DNA from: Mycolicibacterium mengxianglii
GTDB taxonomy: Bacteria; Actinomycetota; Actinomycetes; Mycobacteriales; Mycobacteriaceae
DNA: 64,000 bases
Assembly: GCF_015710575.1 (NCBI RefSeq)
Contig: NZ_CP065373.1
Coordinates: forward strand, 3,906,001-3,970,000
Direction of reading: 5' to 3'
A program made the position numbers and the translations under genes. Shown piece by piece: positions 54,903-64,000 of the stretch. The notes beneath the pieces were generated by a model. The model was not told the DNA's origin. It did no database searches and was given only the letters and a program-made list of their open reading frames with translations. Positions within the stretch are counted from its first letter, which is position 1. Each line of letters begins with the position of its first letter.

Positions 54903-56669
54903 TCAGCCAGGCAGCACCGGCACCGCACCGGCCACCATGAGCGGCTTGACCCCCACCCACATCAATTGGTTTTCCGTGCCCGAGGCCGCCGACAACTGGA
55001 TCACGCCGGTGCGGTCAGCGACGTAGACGGTCGACGGGCTGGCCGCTACCGTCGTCACGGGTGTGCGCAGGTCCTGGCTCGGGCCGTCGGAGTTCACGCC
55101 GTCGAGGTTGACGAACGACACCGGGTGGGCACCGTCGTTTCGGCTCACCACGATATCGTCGCCGGTACGCCAGGACAACGACACCACCGACTTACCCAGT
55201 CCGAAACCGAGGCGACGCGGGTAGGTCAGGGCGAACTCGCCGCCAGGCAACTGCTCCACCCCGGCCAGGATCACCTGACCGTCGATCACCATCGCCGCCC
55301 GGGTGCCGTCCCGGGACAACTGCAACTCGACGATGGGCCCGGGGAACTTGGTGGTCACCGCGGTGGCGTCGACGGGTATCTGCGCCGGCTCGCCGGAGGC
55401 CGCTTCCCGGATGACACGCAGCACGACATTGCCGTCGACAACCACCCACACCGCCTGATCCAGCGCCCAGGTGGGCCGTGACAGGTTGTGTCCGACGGTC
55501 GCTTTCTGCGCTTCCCGCCCCAGCGTGCCGATCCACAGCGTCGACTCCACGTCGGGGGCGCCGACGCGCACCGCTGTCACCGACGCGGCCTGCAGTCCGT
55601 CGCGGGACAACGAGGCCGACTTCTGGTCGGGCATCTGGCCGAACGCACCCGGAACCCGGGCGGACTTCTGCCCGTCCAGGAAGTGCAACGAACCGCCGAC
55701 CAACGCATGTAATCCGGCTGCGGCGCCATCGGCTGCCCCGGGATCGGTAGCGGCGACATCGGAGGTGCTCCACCCTTCGGCGAACCGCTCATCCAACGGC
55801 GCACCGTCGACATTGATCACGTACGGACCCTTGATATCGGCCCGGGCGAGAGTCCAGACGAGCTGTGCGGCAAGCAGTTGCCGACTGTGCGGGTCGGTGG
55901 TCGCCAGGCTGTCCAGCTCGATGCGGGCGCCACCGTAGCCGCGGCCGATCCCGGTCTTGCCACCGTCGGCGCGGGTCACCGGTCCGCGAAGTCGCAGCGG
56001 CGGACCCAGCATGTTGCGCACGGCATTGGTCATCTCCGGGCGGGGGCCGGCGATGAGTTTGGTGACCAGCTCGGTGGCCAACTGCTCAGGATCTGACACC
56101 GCGACGTAGCGCGGGTCGGGAACGGTGGTGGCACCGGTGGGGTCCAGGAAGTAGAGCGTGTGCCGCTTGTAGGTGGATTGGAACTGCTGCCAATCCAGGA
56201 AGACCCCGTTGGGCAGGCGGTCGATCCGCCAGCCGTCGGAGGTCTTGACCATCTCGATCGGCCCCGGGTCAGGCAGTGCACCCTCGGCTGTCTCGAAGAC
56301 CCCGATGTCGGACAGCGACCCGAGGATGTCGGCCCGCATCATGACTGAGACCCGTTCGGCACCACGGGTTTCGACAAACACCACCCGGTCGATCAGGAGT
56401 GCGCTACCGGCGTCATCCCAGTCGTTGGACGCCGACTCGGTGAGGAACTGGCGCGCGGCGAGGTGCCGGTTGGCCGGATCGGCCGTGGCTTTGAGGAACT
56501 CGCGCAGCAGCAGATCGGGTTCCATGCCGGGGGTGGGCTTGGGAAGGCTCTGCGGCGCAGACCGTTCGACGGTGCCGATGGCTTGCGGAGCAGAGGAACT
56601 CGGAACGCTGGCGCACCCGGACACCAGCAGGGCCACGCTCATCAGCAGAGCGACTACGACACGCTTCAC
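54903..56669 (-). CDS. lpqB: Lipoprotein LpqB, MtrAB-associated
   Basis: A 588-residue lipoprotein that modulates MtrA phosphorylation through MtrB at the membrane's outer face. The signal peptide with lipobox is [20 protein letters not shown] (Cys is the lipidated residue). A GerMN-type domain (~60-290) is followed by a beta-propeller-like C-terminal part ([18 protein letters not shown]..., [20 protein letters not shown]). GTG 56669 overlaps the mtrB stop (GTGA). Equivalent to Rv3244c. It is the first conserved gene right of the accessory region. Confidence 0.95.
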   Translation of the reverse strand: MKRVVVALLMSVALLVSGCASVPSSSAPQAIGTVERSAPQSLPKPTPGMEPDLLLREFLKATADPANRHLAARQFLTESASNDWDDAGSALLIDRVVFVETRGAERVSVMMRADILGSLSDIGVFETAEGALPDPGPIEMVKTSDGWRIDRLPNGVFLDWQQFQSTYKRHTLYFLDPTGATTVPDPRYVAVSDPEQLATELVTKLIAGPRPEMTNAVRNMLGPPLRLRGPVTRADGGKTGIGRGYGGARIELDSLATTDPHSRQLLAAQLVWTLARADIKGPYVINVDGAPLDERFAEGWSTSDVAATDPGAADGAAAGLHALVGGSLHFLDGQKSARVPGAFGQMPDQKSASLSRDGLQAASVTAVRVGAPDVESTLWIGTLGREAQKATVGHNLSRPTWALDQAVWVVVDGNVVLRVIREAASGEPAQIPVDATAVTTKFPGPIVELQLSRDGTRAAMVIDGQVILAGVEQLPGGEFALTYPRRLGFGLGKSVVSLSWRTGDDIVVSRNDGAHPVSFVNLDGVNSDGPSQDLRTPVTTVAASPSTVYVADRTGVIQLSAASGTENQLMWVGVKPLMVAGAVPVLPG

Positions 56670-58327
56670 ACGCTTTCCCCAGCGTGTTCGCGGGACCGCG
56701 CCCTGATGGCGTCGCGGCGTTCGGGGGCAACGGGTTTCAGCGGCAGCGGGCTGGTGGTCACCTTGTGTCCACGTACCAACGGCAACGTGAGGCGGAAGCA
56801 CGCCCCGTTGCCCGGTTCACCCCAGGCCTCCAACCGCCCCTGGTGCAGCCGGGCATCCTCGATGCTGATCGCCAGGCCCAGTCCGGTTCCGCCGGAGCGC
56901 CGCACGCGTGAGGGATCCGAACGCCAGAATCGGCTGAACACCAGTTTCTCCTCGCCGGGGCGCAGTCCCACGCCGTGATCGCGGACGGTCACGGCCACCG
57001 TGTCCTCGTCGGCGGCCATCCGAATCCGCACGGGTTTGCGTTCCGCGTGGTCGATCGCATTGGCGATCAGGTTGCGCAAGATGCGCTCCACCCGCCGGGC
57101 GTCGACTTCGGCGATCACTTCCCCATCCGGCATATCGACCAGGAGCTCGACGCCGGCATCATCGGCCAGATGCCCGACGTTACCCAGCGCGCTGTTGACG
57201 GTGGAGCGCAAATCGATGGCATCTACCGACAACTCGGCCACCCCGGCGTCGTGCCGGGAGATCTCGAGCAAGTCGTTCAGCAGGGTCTCGAACCGATCGA
57301 GCTCATTGACCATCAGTTCGGTGGACCGCCGTAATGCCGGGTCCAGTTCCTCGCTGTGATCGTGGATCAGGTCTGCGGCCATCCGCACCGTCGTCAGCGG
57401 CGTCCGAAGTTCATGGCTGACGTCGGAGGTGAAGCGGCGCTGCAGGCTGCCGAACTCCTCGAGCTGGGTGATCTGCCGGCTCAGGCTCTCGGCCATATCG
57501 TTGAACGACACCGCAAGACGCGCCATGTCGTCCTCGCCGCGGACCGGCATCCGTTCGGTCAGATGCCCCTCGGCGAAGCGTTCAGCGATCCGGGACGCCG
57601 ATCGGACCGGCAGCACCACCTGACGCGACACCAGCACGGCGATGCCGGCCAGCAACAGCAGCAGGACCACACCGCCGGTGGCCATCGTGCCCCGCACCAG
57701 TGTGATGGTGCTCTCCTCGCTCGACAGCGGGAAGATCAGGTACAGCTCGAGATTGGTCACCCGCGACGAGGTGGGGCTGCCGATGATCAGCGCCGGACCG
57801 GAGAACCCGTCGGTGTGGACTGTGGCGTACTGATAACTGACCTGCCCGGCTTTGACGAATTCCCGTAACGCTTCGGGGATCTGGTCCACCGGGCCGGCGG
57901 CTGTGGCCGCGCGGGGGCCGTCACCGGGCACCACCAGCACCGCGTCGAACGCACCGGCCAGGGCGGAGCCCGACGCCGGATCCGCCTTCGAGATCAGGGT
58001 GTTCCGGGCCAACTGCAGACTGCTGCCCAGAGACCGGGTCTCCTCACCTCCGACGATGCCGCTGACGGTGGTGCGGGCCCGCTCGATCTCCTCGGTGGCC
58101 GCACGCACCTTGACGTCCAGCACACGATCGGTGATCTGGCTGGTCAGCACGAAGCCCAGCACCAGGATCACCGCCAGCGACAGGCCCAGGGTCAGGACCA
58201 CGACACGCAACTGCAGTGAACGGCGCCAGGCCACGCCGACCGCTCGACTCAGCGCACTCAGGCCGCGTAGCAGAGGGCCGGTGCGCCCCCAGCGACCGCG
58301 TGTGCGCCGCTTCGAGCGAAGAATCAC
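56666..58327 (-). CDS. mtrB: Sensor histidine kinase MtrB
   Basis: A 553-residue membrane kinase governing cell wall and division genes through MtrA. Two membrane helices (~[38 protein letters not shown]) flank an extracellular sensor of ~150 residues. HAMP follows ([19 protein letters not shown]), then HisKA with His in [20 protein letters not shown], and HATPase boxes [29 protein letters not shown] and [16 protein letters not shown]. Start ATG 58327, overlapping the mtrA stop by four bases. Confidence 0.96.
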   Translation of the reverse strand: MILRSKRRTRGRWGRTGPLLRGLSALSRAVGVAWRRSLQLRVVVLTLGLSLAVILVLGFVLTSQITDRVLDVKVRAATEEIERARTTVSGIVGGEETRSLGSSLQLARNTLISKADPASGSALAGAFDAVLVVPGDGPRAATAAGPVDQIPEALREFVKAGQVSYQYATVHTDGFSGPALIIGSPTSSRVTNLELYLIFPLSSEESTITLVRGTMATGGVVLLLLLAGIAVLVSRQVVLPVRSASRIAERFAEGHLTERMPVRGEDDMARLAVSFNDMAESLSRQITQLEEFGSLQRRFTSDVSHELRTPLTTVRMAADLIHDHSEELDPALRRSTELMVNELDRFETLLNDLLEISRHDAGVAELSVDAIDLRSTVNSALGNVGHLADDAGVELLVDMPDGEVIAEVDARRVERILRNLIANAIDHAERKPVRIRMAADEDTVAVTVRDHGVGLRPGEEKLVFSRFWRSDPSRVRRSGGTGLGLAISIEDARLHQGRLEAWGEPGNGACFRLTLPLVRGHKVTTSPLPLKPVAPERRDAIRARSREHAGESV

Positions 58328-59010
58328 GGCGGTCCGGCCTTGTAACCCACACCTCGAACGGTGAGCACCACCTGCGGGTTCTCCGGATCCTTCTCCACCT
58401 TGGCCCGCAACCGTTGCACGTGCACGTTCACCAGGCGGGTGTCAGCGGGGTGCCGATATCCCCACACCTGTTCGAGCAGCACATCTCGAGTAAACACCTG
58501 CCGTGGTTTACGCGCCAATGCCACCAGCAGGTCGAACTCCAACGGCGTCAATGAGATCTGTTCACCATTGCGGGTGACTTTGTGCGCAGGGACATCGATG
58601 TCGACATCGGCGATCGAGAGCATCTCGGCGGGCTCGTCCTCGTTGCGGCGCAGCCGCGCCCGAACCCGTGCGACCAGTTCCTTCGGCTTGAAAGGTTTCA
58701 TCACGTAGTCGTCGGCGCCGGATTCCAGACCGAGGACCACGTCGACGGTGTCGGTCTTGGCGGTGAGCATCACGATGGGCACACCCGAGTCCGCCCGCAG
58801 TACCCGGCAGACGTCGATGCCGTTCATCCCCGGCAACATCAGGTCCAGCAGGACCAGATCGGGACGTAGCTCGCGTACCGCCGTCAGCGCCTGAGTGCCG
58901 TCACCGATCACCGCGGTGTCGAAACCTTCTCCACGCAGGACGATGGTGAGCATTTCGGCCAGCGATGCGTCGTCATCGACAACCAGGATCCTTTGCCTCA
59001 TGGTGTCCAT
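58324..59010 (-). CDS. mtrA: Response regulator MtrA
   Basis: An essential OmpR-type regulator (dnaA, oriC, ripA and cell-wall hydrolase targets by established work). 228 residues from ATG 59010 ([20 protein letters not shown]), the length of the M. tuberculosis protein. The phospho-accepting Asp is in [15 protein letters not shown], the switch Lys in [13 protein letters not shown]. The winged helix DNA-binding domain ends [16 protein letters not shown]. It heads the mtrA-mtrB-lpqB operon. Confidence 0.97.
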   Translation of the reverse strand: MDTMRQRILVVDDDASLAEMLTIVLRGEGFDTAVIGDGTQALTAVRELRPDLVLLDLMLPGMNGIDVCRVLRADSGVPIVMLTAKTDTVDVVLGLESGADDYVMKPFKPKELVARVRARLRRNEDEPAEMLSIADVDIDVPAHKVTRNGEQISLTPLEFDLLVALARKPRQVFTRDVLLEQVWGYRHPADTRLVNVHVQRLRAKVEKDPENPQVVLTVRGVGYKAGPP

Positions 59011-59072
59011 GGTGTCACCGATACGCGACAAAACTCTGGTACCACACGCGCAAATCGGGCGGATATCTGCGA

Positions 59073-59094
59073 AGAGGGCGCGCGGACGCCCTCT
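59073..59094 (-). terminator. Stem-loop downstream of tmk
   Basis: AGAGGGCG-CGCGGA-CGCCCTCT, a perfect 8-bp stem with a 6-base loop, 31 bases past the tmk stop and upstream of mtrA. It lacks a U-tract; a plausible terminator or processing site separating tmk from the mtrA promoter. Confidence 0.6.
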
Positions 59095-59124
59095 GAGGGG
59101 GTTTCGTCACCCACCCAGTGGGCG

Positions 59125-59760
59125 CTACCGCGCCGCGGCCACCTCGGCTGCCACCGTCGCGGGGTCGGCATCGGCGCCGGCGACCAACCATCGCCCACCC
59201 CAGTCGGCGGCGGCGAGTTCGGCATAGACGGCCCCCGTGCGCTGCTGCAGATCGTTGTCACGCTCATAGGCGTCGCGGGCCCGGCCCGGTTCGGTCCGCT
59301 CCCGGTGCCGCGCCCGCTCCCCCGCTACCTCGGCCGAAACATCAAGCAGCAGTTGGAAATCCGGGTGCGGCAGGCTCAGTCGCTGATATTCGAGCCGATA
59401 CACCCAGTCCACCACCTCACCTGCGGCACCCTGGTGCAGCCGGGCCGCGCTGTAAGCGGCGTTGGAGGCGACGTAGCGGTCGAGGATCACCACGTCATGG
59501 GCGACCCGCAGCTCGCTCAGCTGGTCGATGGCACCGGCGCGATCCAGAGCGAACAGCATGGCCATCGCATACACCGACTCGGCCAGATCACCGTGCTCGC
59601 CGTGCAGGGCTTCGGCGGCCACGTCGGCGGTGACCGACTGTCCGTAACGCGGGAACGCCAGCGTGGCCACGGTCTTGCCGGTGGACGCGAACGCGGTCTG
59701 CAGCGCCTGCGACAACGTGCGCTTACCGGCTCCGTCCACACCTTCGATCGCGATGAGCAC
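59125..59760 (-). CDS. tmk: Thymidylate kinase
   Basis: Phosphorylates dTMP to dTDP. A 211-residue P-loop kinase: Walker A IAIEGVDGAGKRTLSQAL, DR-motif VVILDRYVASNAAYSAARLH, and a LID region rich in Arg (GERARHRERTEPGRARD). Equivalent to Rv3247c, upstream of mtrA. ATG 59760. The 171 bases to the next gene contain nothing clear. Confidence 0.95.
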   Translation of the reverse strand: MLIAIEGVDGAGKRTLSQALQTAFASTGKTVATLAFPRYGQSVTADVAAEALHGEHGDLAESVYAMAMLFALDRAGAIDQLSELRVAHDVVILDRYVASNAAYSAARLHQGAAGEVVDWVYRLEYQRLSLPHPDFQLLLDVSAEVAGERARHRERTEPGRARDAYERDNDLQQRTGAVYAELAAADWGGRWLVAGADADPATVAAEVAAAR

Positions 59761-59931
59761 CGCCGCAGCCTAACGGAGCCGACCGGTTTCCGAACCGCCC
59801 GCCGCAGTCCGTGCATGAGCTGGTTCCCGTCACGGACACGTGCAAGCAGTGCCGTTCCGCCAGGCGGACCCTCGGCGGGATCCGCGCTCGATTCGATCCC
59901 GTTGTCACACAACCGGTTCAGCCATCCGGGG

Positions 59932-61200
59932 TCACTGCGGGGCCAGCCAGGGCATCGTGGCCACCACCAGAGCGGAAGTGGCAGCGTCGAGGGTGGGCTG
60001 GATGACCGGCGCGAAGCCCGGCGAGTGGTTCACCGGGATGTCCTCGAGCACCCGACCGGCCGCCACGGCCTTCTGGTAGGTAGCGGCGTCGATGCCACCG
60101 ACACCCCAGTACGTGTACGGGACCCCGAGCGCCGACGGAATCTCGCCGAAGTCCTCGCTGCCGGTGCCCTCCGGCATATCCCAGCACTTGTCCCCGAAGA
60201 ACGCCGAGAAGGCCGCTCTCACGCGGGCTGTTGTCTCGATGTCATTCACGGTGACCGGGAATCGGTCGAACAACACGAATTCGGGTTCACGGGGCGACCC
60301 GGAGGCCGCGCATTCGGCGGTCACGATCCGCCGGATCGCATCGAGGATGGTGGTCCTGGTCTGGTCGTTGTAGGTCCGGATGTTCAGCTGCAACACCGCG
60401 TGATCGGGAATGACGTTGCTCTTGCTGCCGGCCTCGATGCTGCCGACGGTGAGCACTGCGGGTTCCACAGGGGCGACCTCGCGGGAGACGATCGTCTGCA
60501 ACCGCACGACGATCATCGCCGCGAGCACCACCGGGTCGACCGATGACTGCGGCATCGAACCGTGCGATCCGCGCCCGTGCACGGTGATCCGCATGCTGTC
60601 CGCGCTGGCCAGGAACGGGCCGGAATGGGTGCCGATGATGCCCGCCGGAATGGGGAAGACGTGTTGAGCGAAGGCGGCATCGACCTTGGGAAGCACGGAC
60701 GCCAGACCGTCCTCGACCATGGCCCGGGCACCGTCGCCGGTCTCCTCGGCGGGCTGGAACAGGGCGACCACCGTGCCATGCCAGTGATCGCGCCCCTGGG
60801 CCAACAGCTGCGCCGCACCGAGCAGCGCCGTCACATGGATGTCGTGACCGCAGGCGTGCATCACCGAAACATCGTGGCCTTGGGCGTCGGCGCTGCGTGC
60901 CGTGCTGGCATACGGCAGCCCGGTGGCTTCTTTCACCGGCAGCGCGTCCATATCGGCGCGCAGCAACACCGTCGGACCCGGGCCGTTGTCGAGGATGCCG
61001 ACCACCCCGGTGCCCCCGATGCCGGCGTGTACCCGATAGCCGAAGTCACCGAGCCGATCGACGACCAGTTGCGCCGTTCGGAGTTCCTGATGCGACAGCT
61101 CGGGATGTTGGTGCAGGTCGCGGTAGAGGCCTTCCTGCCACGCCCTGATGCCGGCCAGGCCGGCGAGCACCGACTCGGCCGGATGAGCGGACGCAGTCAC
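59932..61200 (-). CDS. M20-family amidohydrolase/carboxypeptidase
   Basis: A 422-residue metallo-hydrolase of the IAA-amino acid hydrolase / hippurate hydrolase type, cleaving N-acyl amino acids. Metal ligands: HACGHDIHVTALLGAA, PAEETGDGARAM, the catalytic RADMDALPVKE and FAQHVFPIP; the last ligand His is in NHSPGFAPV. The lid domain occupies ~190-300. It sits between tmk and sahH, which are adjacent in M. tuberculosis, so it is an insertion here or a loss there. No signal peptide. Confidence 0.9.
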   Translation of the reverse strand: MTASAHPAESVLAGLAGIRAWQEGLYRDLHQHPELSHQELRTAQLVVDRLGDFGYRVHAGIGGTGVVGILDNGPGPTVLLRADMDALPVKEATGLPYASTARSADAQGHDVSVMHACGHDIHVTALLGAAQLLAQGRDHWHGTVVALFQPAEETGDGARAMVEDGLASVLPKVDAAFAQHVFPIPAGIIGTHSGPFLASADSMRITVHGRGSHGSMPQSSVDPVVLAAMIVVRLQTIVSREVAPVEPAVLTVGSIEAGSKSNVIPDHAVLQLNIRTYNDQTRTTILDAIRRIVTAECAASGSPREPEFVLFDRFPVTVNDIETTARVRAAFSAFFGDKCWDMPEGTGSEDFGEIPSALGVPYTYWGVGGIDAATYQKAVAAGRVLEDIPVNHSPGFAPVIQPTLDAATSALVVATMPWLAPQ

Positions 61201-61292
61201 AGAGAACTCCTGCCGCGGAAGGATGAGGTTGCTTCAGTGGTACCTCAGACCGTCGGCACCGAAACGGCCGCTGCAACGCGCGAAGCGCGACC

Positions 61293-61312
61293 GCTGCGAG
61301 TGATCTCGCAGC
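61293..61312. terminator. Stem-loop between sahH and the M20 gene
   Basis: GCTGCGAG-TGAT-CTCGCAGC, a perfect 8-bp stem with a 4-base loop, 40 bases downstream of the sahH stop (minus strand). No U-tract. A plausible sahH terminator. Confidence 0.6.
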
Positions 61313-61351
61313 AGCCGCGCTTCGGCTTGAGGACGCTTCGGCGGGAAAGCC

Positions 61352-62809
<1,458 letters not shown>

Positions 62810-62846
62810 AAAAATAGAGCCCCTTTTTGTTCGTCATTGCCTTTGA

Positions 62847-62862
62847 GCGCACAGACGTGCGC
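62847..62862. promoter_or_regulatory. Hairpin in the sahH leader
   Basis: GCGCAC-AGAC-GTGCGC, a perfect 6-bp stem 38 bases upstream of the sahH ATG, followed by AAAAAGGGGC as ribosome site. It could shape translation or mark the promoter edge. It does not show the conserved core I know for SAH riboswitches. Confidence 0.4.
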
Positions 62863-62917
62863 TGGCGACACCCGTAACCTGCGGGCTCGCGGGACAGGCG
62901 ATTGAACGCACTGACAG

Positions 62918-63589
62918 CTACGCGGTGTCTATGACACCGTACCGCTCGGCGAAAGGCGTCATGAGCCTAGCCAGATCCGCGGCCACGTCGTGGTCTGCTT
63001 CCGGGGGCATCGAGACGTAACTCATCGCCAGCCGCACGATGGCCCTGGCCAGCACTCCGGCGTCTTCTTGACTGGCCTGCACCCAGCTGTCCATGAAGGA
63101 TTCGGTGAGCCGCGCAGACGACCGGCTGATGATCGGGGCGCTGTCGGTGGTGATGATCTGCAGCAGGTCCGGCTTGGCCACGCCGGTCAACAGCGCGATC
63201 ACCAGCGGGTCTGCGGCGGACTCCGCGAAGAACGCCCGGAAACCCTGCAGGAACGCCGCCGAGATGTCGCCCACGTTGCCCTCGATGGCCTCGTCGACGG
63301 CATCAACCAGCCGGTCCGCCAGCCGCAGCGCATAGCCCTGCGCCAGTCCCTGGCGGGAGCCGAACTCGTTGTAGATCGTCTGCCGGCTGATACCGGCGGT
63401 CTTGGCAACCACGGCCAGGGTGATCGACGACCAGTCTTTGGTCAGCAACAGGTCACGCATCGCGTCGAGCACCAGGTCCCGCAGTAGCACCCGCGACGCT
63501 TCGGCATACGGAACGCGCACTGGCCTACCGTCGCTACGCCGTCGTGCCACAGGGGCGACACTGACACCAACTTCCGCCGGCGTCAACAC
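62918..63589 (-). CDS. TetR-family regulator of the alkB-rubredoxin operon (AlkX-like)
   Basis: A 223-residue TetR repressor, equivalent to Rv3249c, downstream of and probably co-transcribed with the rubredoxins it controls. HTH: LVLDAMRDLLLTKDWSSITL, AVVAKTAGISRQTIYNEFGS. The ligand domain is expected to sense alkane- or fatty-acid-like compounds. The start GTG 63589 is 10 bases from the rubB stop. A shorter start within the next 10 codons is possible. Confidence 0.85.
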   Translation of the reverse strand: MLTPAEVGVSVAPVARRRSDGRPVRVPYAEASRVLLRDLVLDAMRDLLLTKDWSSITLAVVAKTAGISRQTIYNEFGSRQGLAQGYALRLADRLVDAVDEAIEGNVGDISAAFLQGFRAFFAESAADPLVIALLTGVAKPDLLQIITTDSAPIISRSSARLTESFMDSWVQASQEDAGVLARAIVRLAMSYVSMPPEADHDVAADLARLMTPFAERYGVIDTA

Positions 63590-63599
63590 GACACGGTGG

Positions 63600-63788
63600 T
63601 CACGACCGTGCGATCTCGATCATTTCGAAGTCGGCCTTGGCGGCACCGCAGTCCGGGCAGGACCAGTCGTCGGGGATGTCGTCCCAGCGGGTACCGGGGC
63701 CGATCCCGTCCTCCGGCCAACCCAGTGCTTCGTCATATTCGAAGCCGCACTGGATGCAGCGGAAGAGTTTGAATTCCTGATCAGTCAT
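63600..63788 (-). CDS. rubB: Rubredoxin RubB
   Basis: A 62-residue one-iron electron carrier passing electrons to alkane hydroxylase AlkB. The two Cys pairs are [14 protein letters not shown] and [17 protein letters not shown] 63788 (MTDQEFKLF) overlaps the rubA stop (ATGA). Equivalent to Rv3250c. AlkG2-type: both C-x-x-C knuckles complete. Confidence 0.95.
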   Translation of the reverse strand: MTDQEFKLFRCIQCGFEYDEALGWPEDGIGPGTRWDDIPDDWSCPDCGAAKADFEMIEIARS

Positions 63789-63958
63789 CGCTGTGCCTCC
63801 ACAGTGTCGAAGTCGACCTTCTCGCGCACCGCGCAATCCGGGCAGGACCAGTCGTCGGGGATGTCGCTCCATGAAGTTCCGGCTGGAAACCCTTCGCGCG
63901 GAGCGCCTTTGGTTTCGTCGTAAACGTAATCACAACCGGGGCAACGGTAAACGCTCAT
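63785..63958 (-). CDS. rubA: Rubredoxin RubA
   Basis: A 57-residue rubredoxin, equivalent to Rv3251c. Cys knuckles [13 protein letters not shown] and [14 protein letters not shown] are complete. ATG 63958 ([11 protein letters not shown]) overlaps the alkB stop (ATGA), and its own stop overlaps rubB, so alkB-rubA-rubB are translationally coupled. Short enough to be missed by gene finders. Confidence 0.93.
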   Translation of the reverse strand: MSVYRCPGCDYVYDETKGAPREGFPAGTSWSDIPDDWSCPDCAVREKVDFDTVEAQR

Positions 63959-64000
63959 GCCGCCACTCCGTAGCGCGCCAGCACCTTGTTCCGCACTCGC
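63955..64000 (-). CDS. alkB: Alkane 1-monooxygenase AlkB, last 14 codons (gene runs off the right edge)
   Basis: Only the C-terminus is in the window: [18 protein letters not shown] on the minus strand, directly ahead of rubA with an ATGA overlap. Assignment rests on gene order (alkB-rubA-rubB-TetR as in Rv3252c-Rv3249c) and on the match of this tail to mycobacterial AlkB; the catalytic His boxes are outside. Confidence 0.8.
   Translation of the reverse strand, partial: RVRNKVLARYGVAA

Noticed and set aside
62810..62917. SAH riboswitch upstream of sahH
   Set aside because: Only a simple GCGCAC/GTGCGC hairpin; the conserved core of SAH riboswitches is not visible and the leader is short.

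Overview
The window is chromosomal DNA from a high-GC actinobacterium, almost certainly a non-tuberculous, probably fast-growing Mycobacterium/Mycolicibacterium. From the left edge to about 43.1 kb, and again from 54.9 kb to the right edge, gene content and order follow the Mycobacterium tuberculosis stretch Rv3199c (nudC) to Rv3252c (alkB) nearly gene for gene. MtrA looks nearly invariant, and a 24-residue mycobacterial ribosomal protein, a WhiB1, a split-gene-free Tgs3 homologue and an AdnAB pair are all present. These ortholog comparisons are from memory; no search was run.

Layout. 0-16 kb: nudC end, a TrkA-type potassium channel, the AdnB/AdnA helicase-nuclease, a lipV-like hydrolase, an alkyltransferase-like DNA protein, a MoeZ-type sulfurtransferase and several conserved mycobacterial proteins. 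Two separate ~60-bp tandem-repeat loci sit at the 3' ends of moeZ and of a DUF3152 gene. 16-24 kb: rhlE helicase, a ParA-like ATPase, phosphatase gpm2, isochorismate synthase, an acetyltransferase, a type II dehydroquinase and a diacylglycerol kinase-like gene. 24-28 kb: a stress and redox control cluster (whiB1, pdtaS, biotinyl-carrier-like protein, ribosomal bL37, rshA, sigH). 28-43 kb: aroA, rsgA, the DesA3 desaturase with its reductase (each behind a matching palindrome), ppk2, a wax ester/TAG synthase, secA1, hpf and comF.

43.2-54.9 kb is accessory. It opens with a PucR-type regulator and a tight operon: PLP decarboxylase-like enzyme, GabP-type permease and cytosolic class A beta-lactamase-like hydrolase. 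About 6.3 kb follows (48.65-54.9 kb) that by eye is less GC-rich and holds a scrapyard of toxin-immunity cassettes, all on the minus strand. I read three intact Imm61/IFT-like immunity genes (relatives of the antitoxin of the TNT NAD-glycohydrolase toxin), at least three Imm61 fragments, C-terminal stubs of TNT-like toxins whose stop codons overlap the immunity starts, an intact ADP-ribosyltransferase-like domain gene plus two fragments, two other putative immunity families with fragments of one, and a short relic resembling an ESX-secreted toxin N-terminus. No complete toxin is present, so this looks like an orphan polymorphic-toxin cassette array kept for its immunity genes.

54.9-64 kb returns to the conserved order: lpqB-mtrB-mtrA, tmk, an extra M20 amidohydrolase not in the M. 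tuberculosis order, sahH, a TetR regulator, two rubredoxins and the last codons of alkB.
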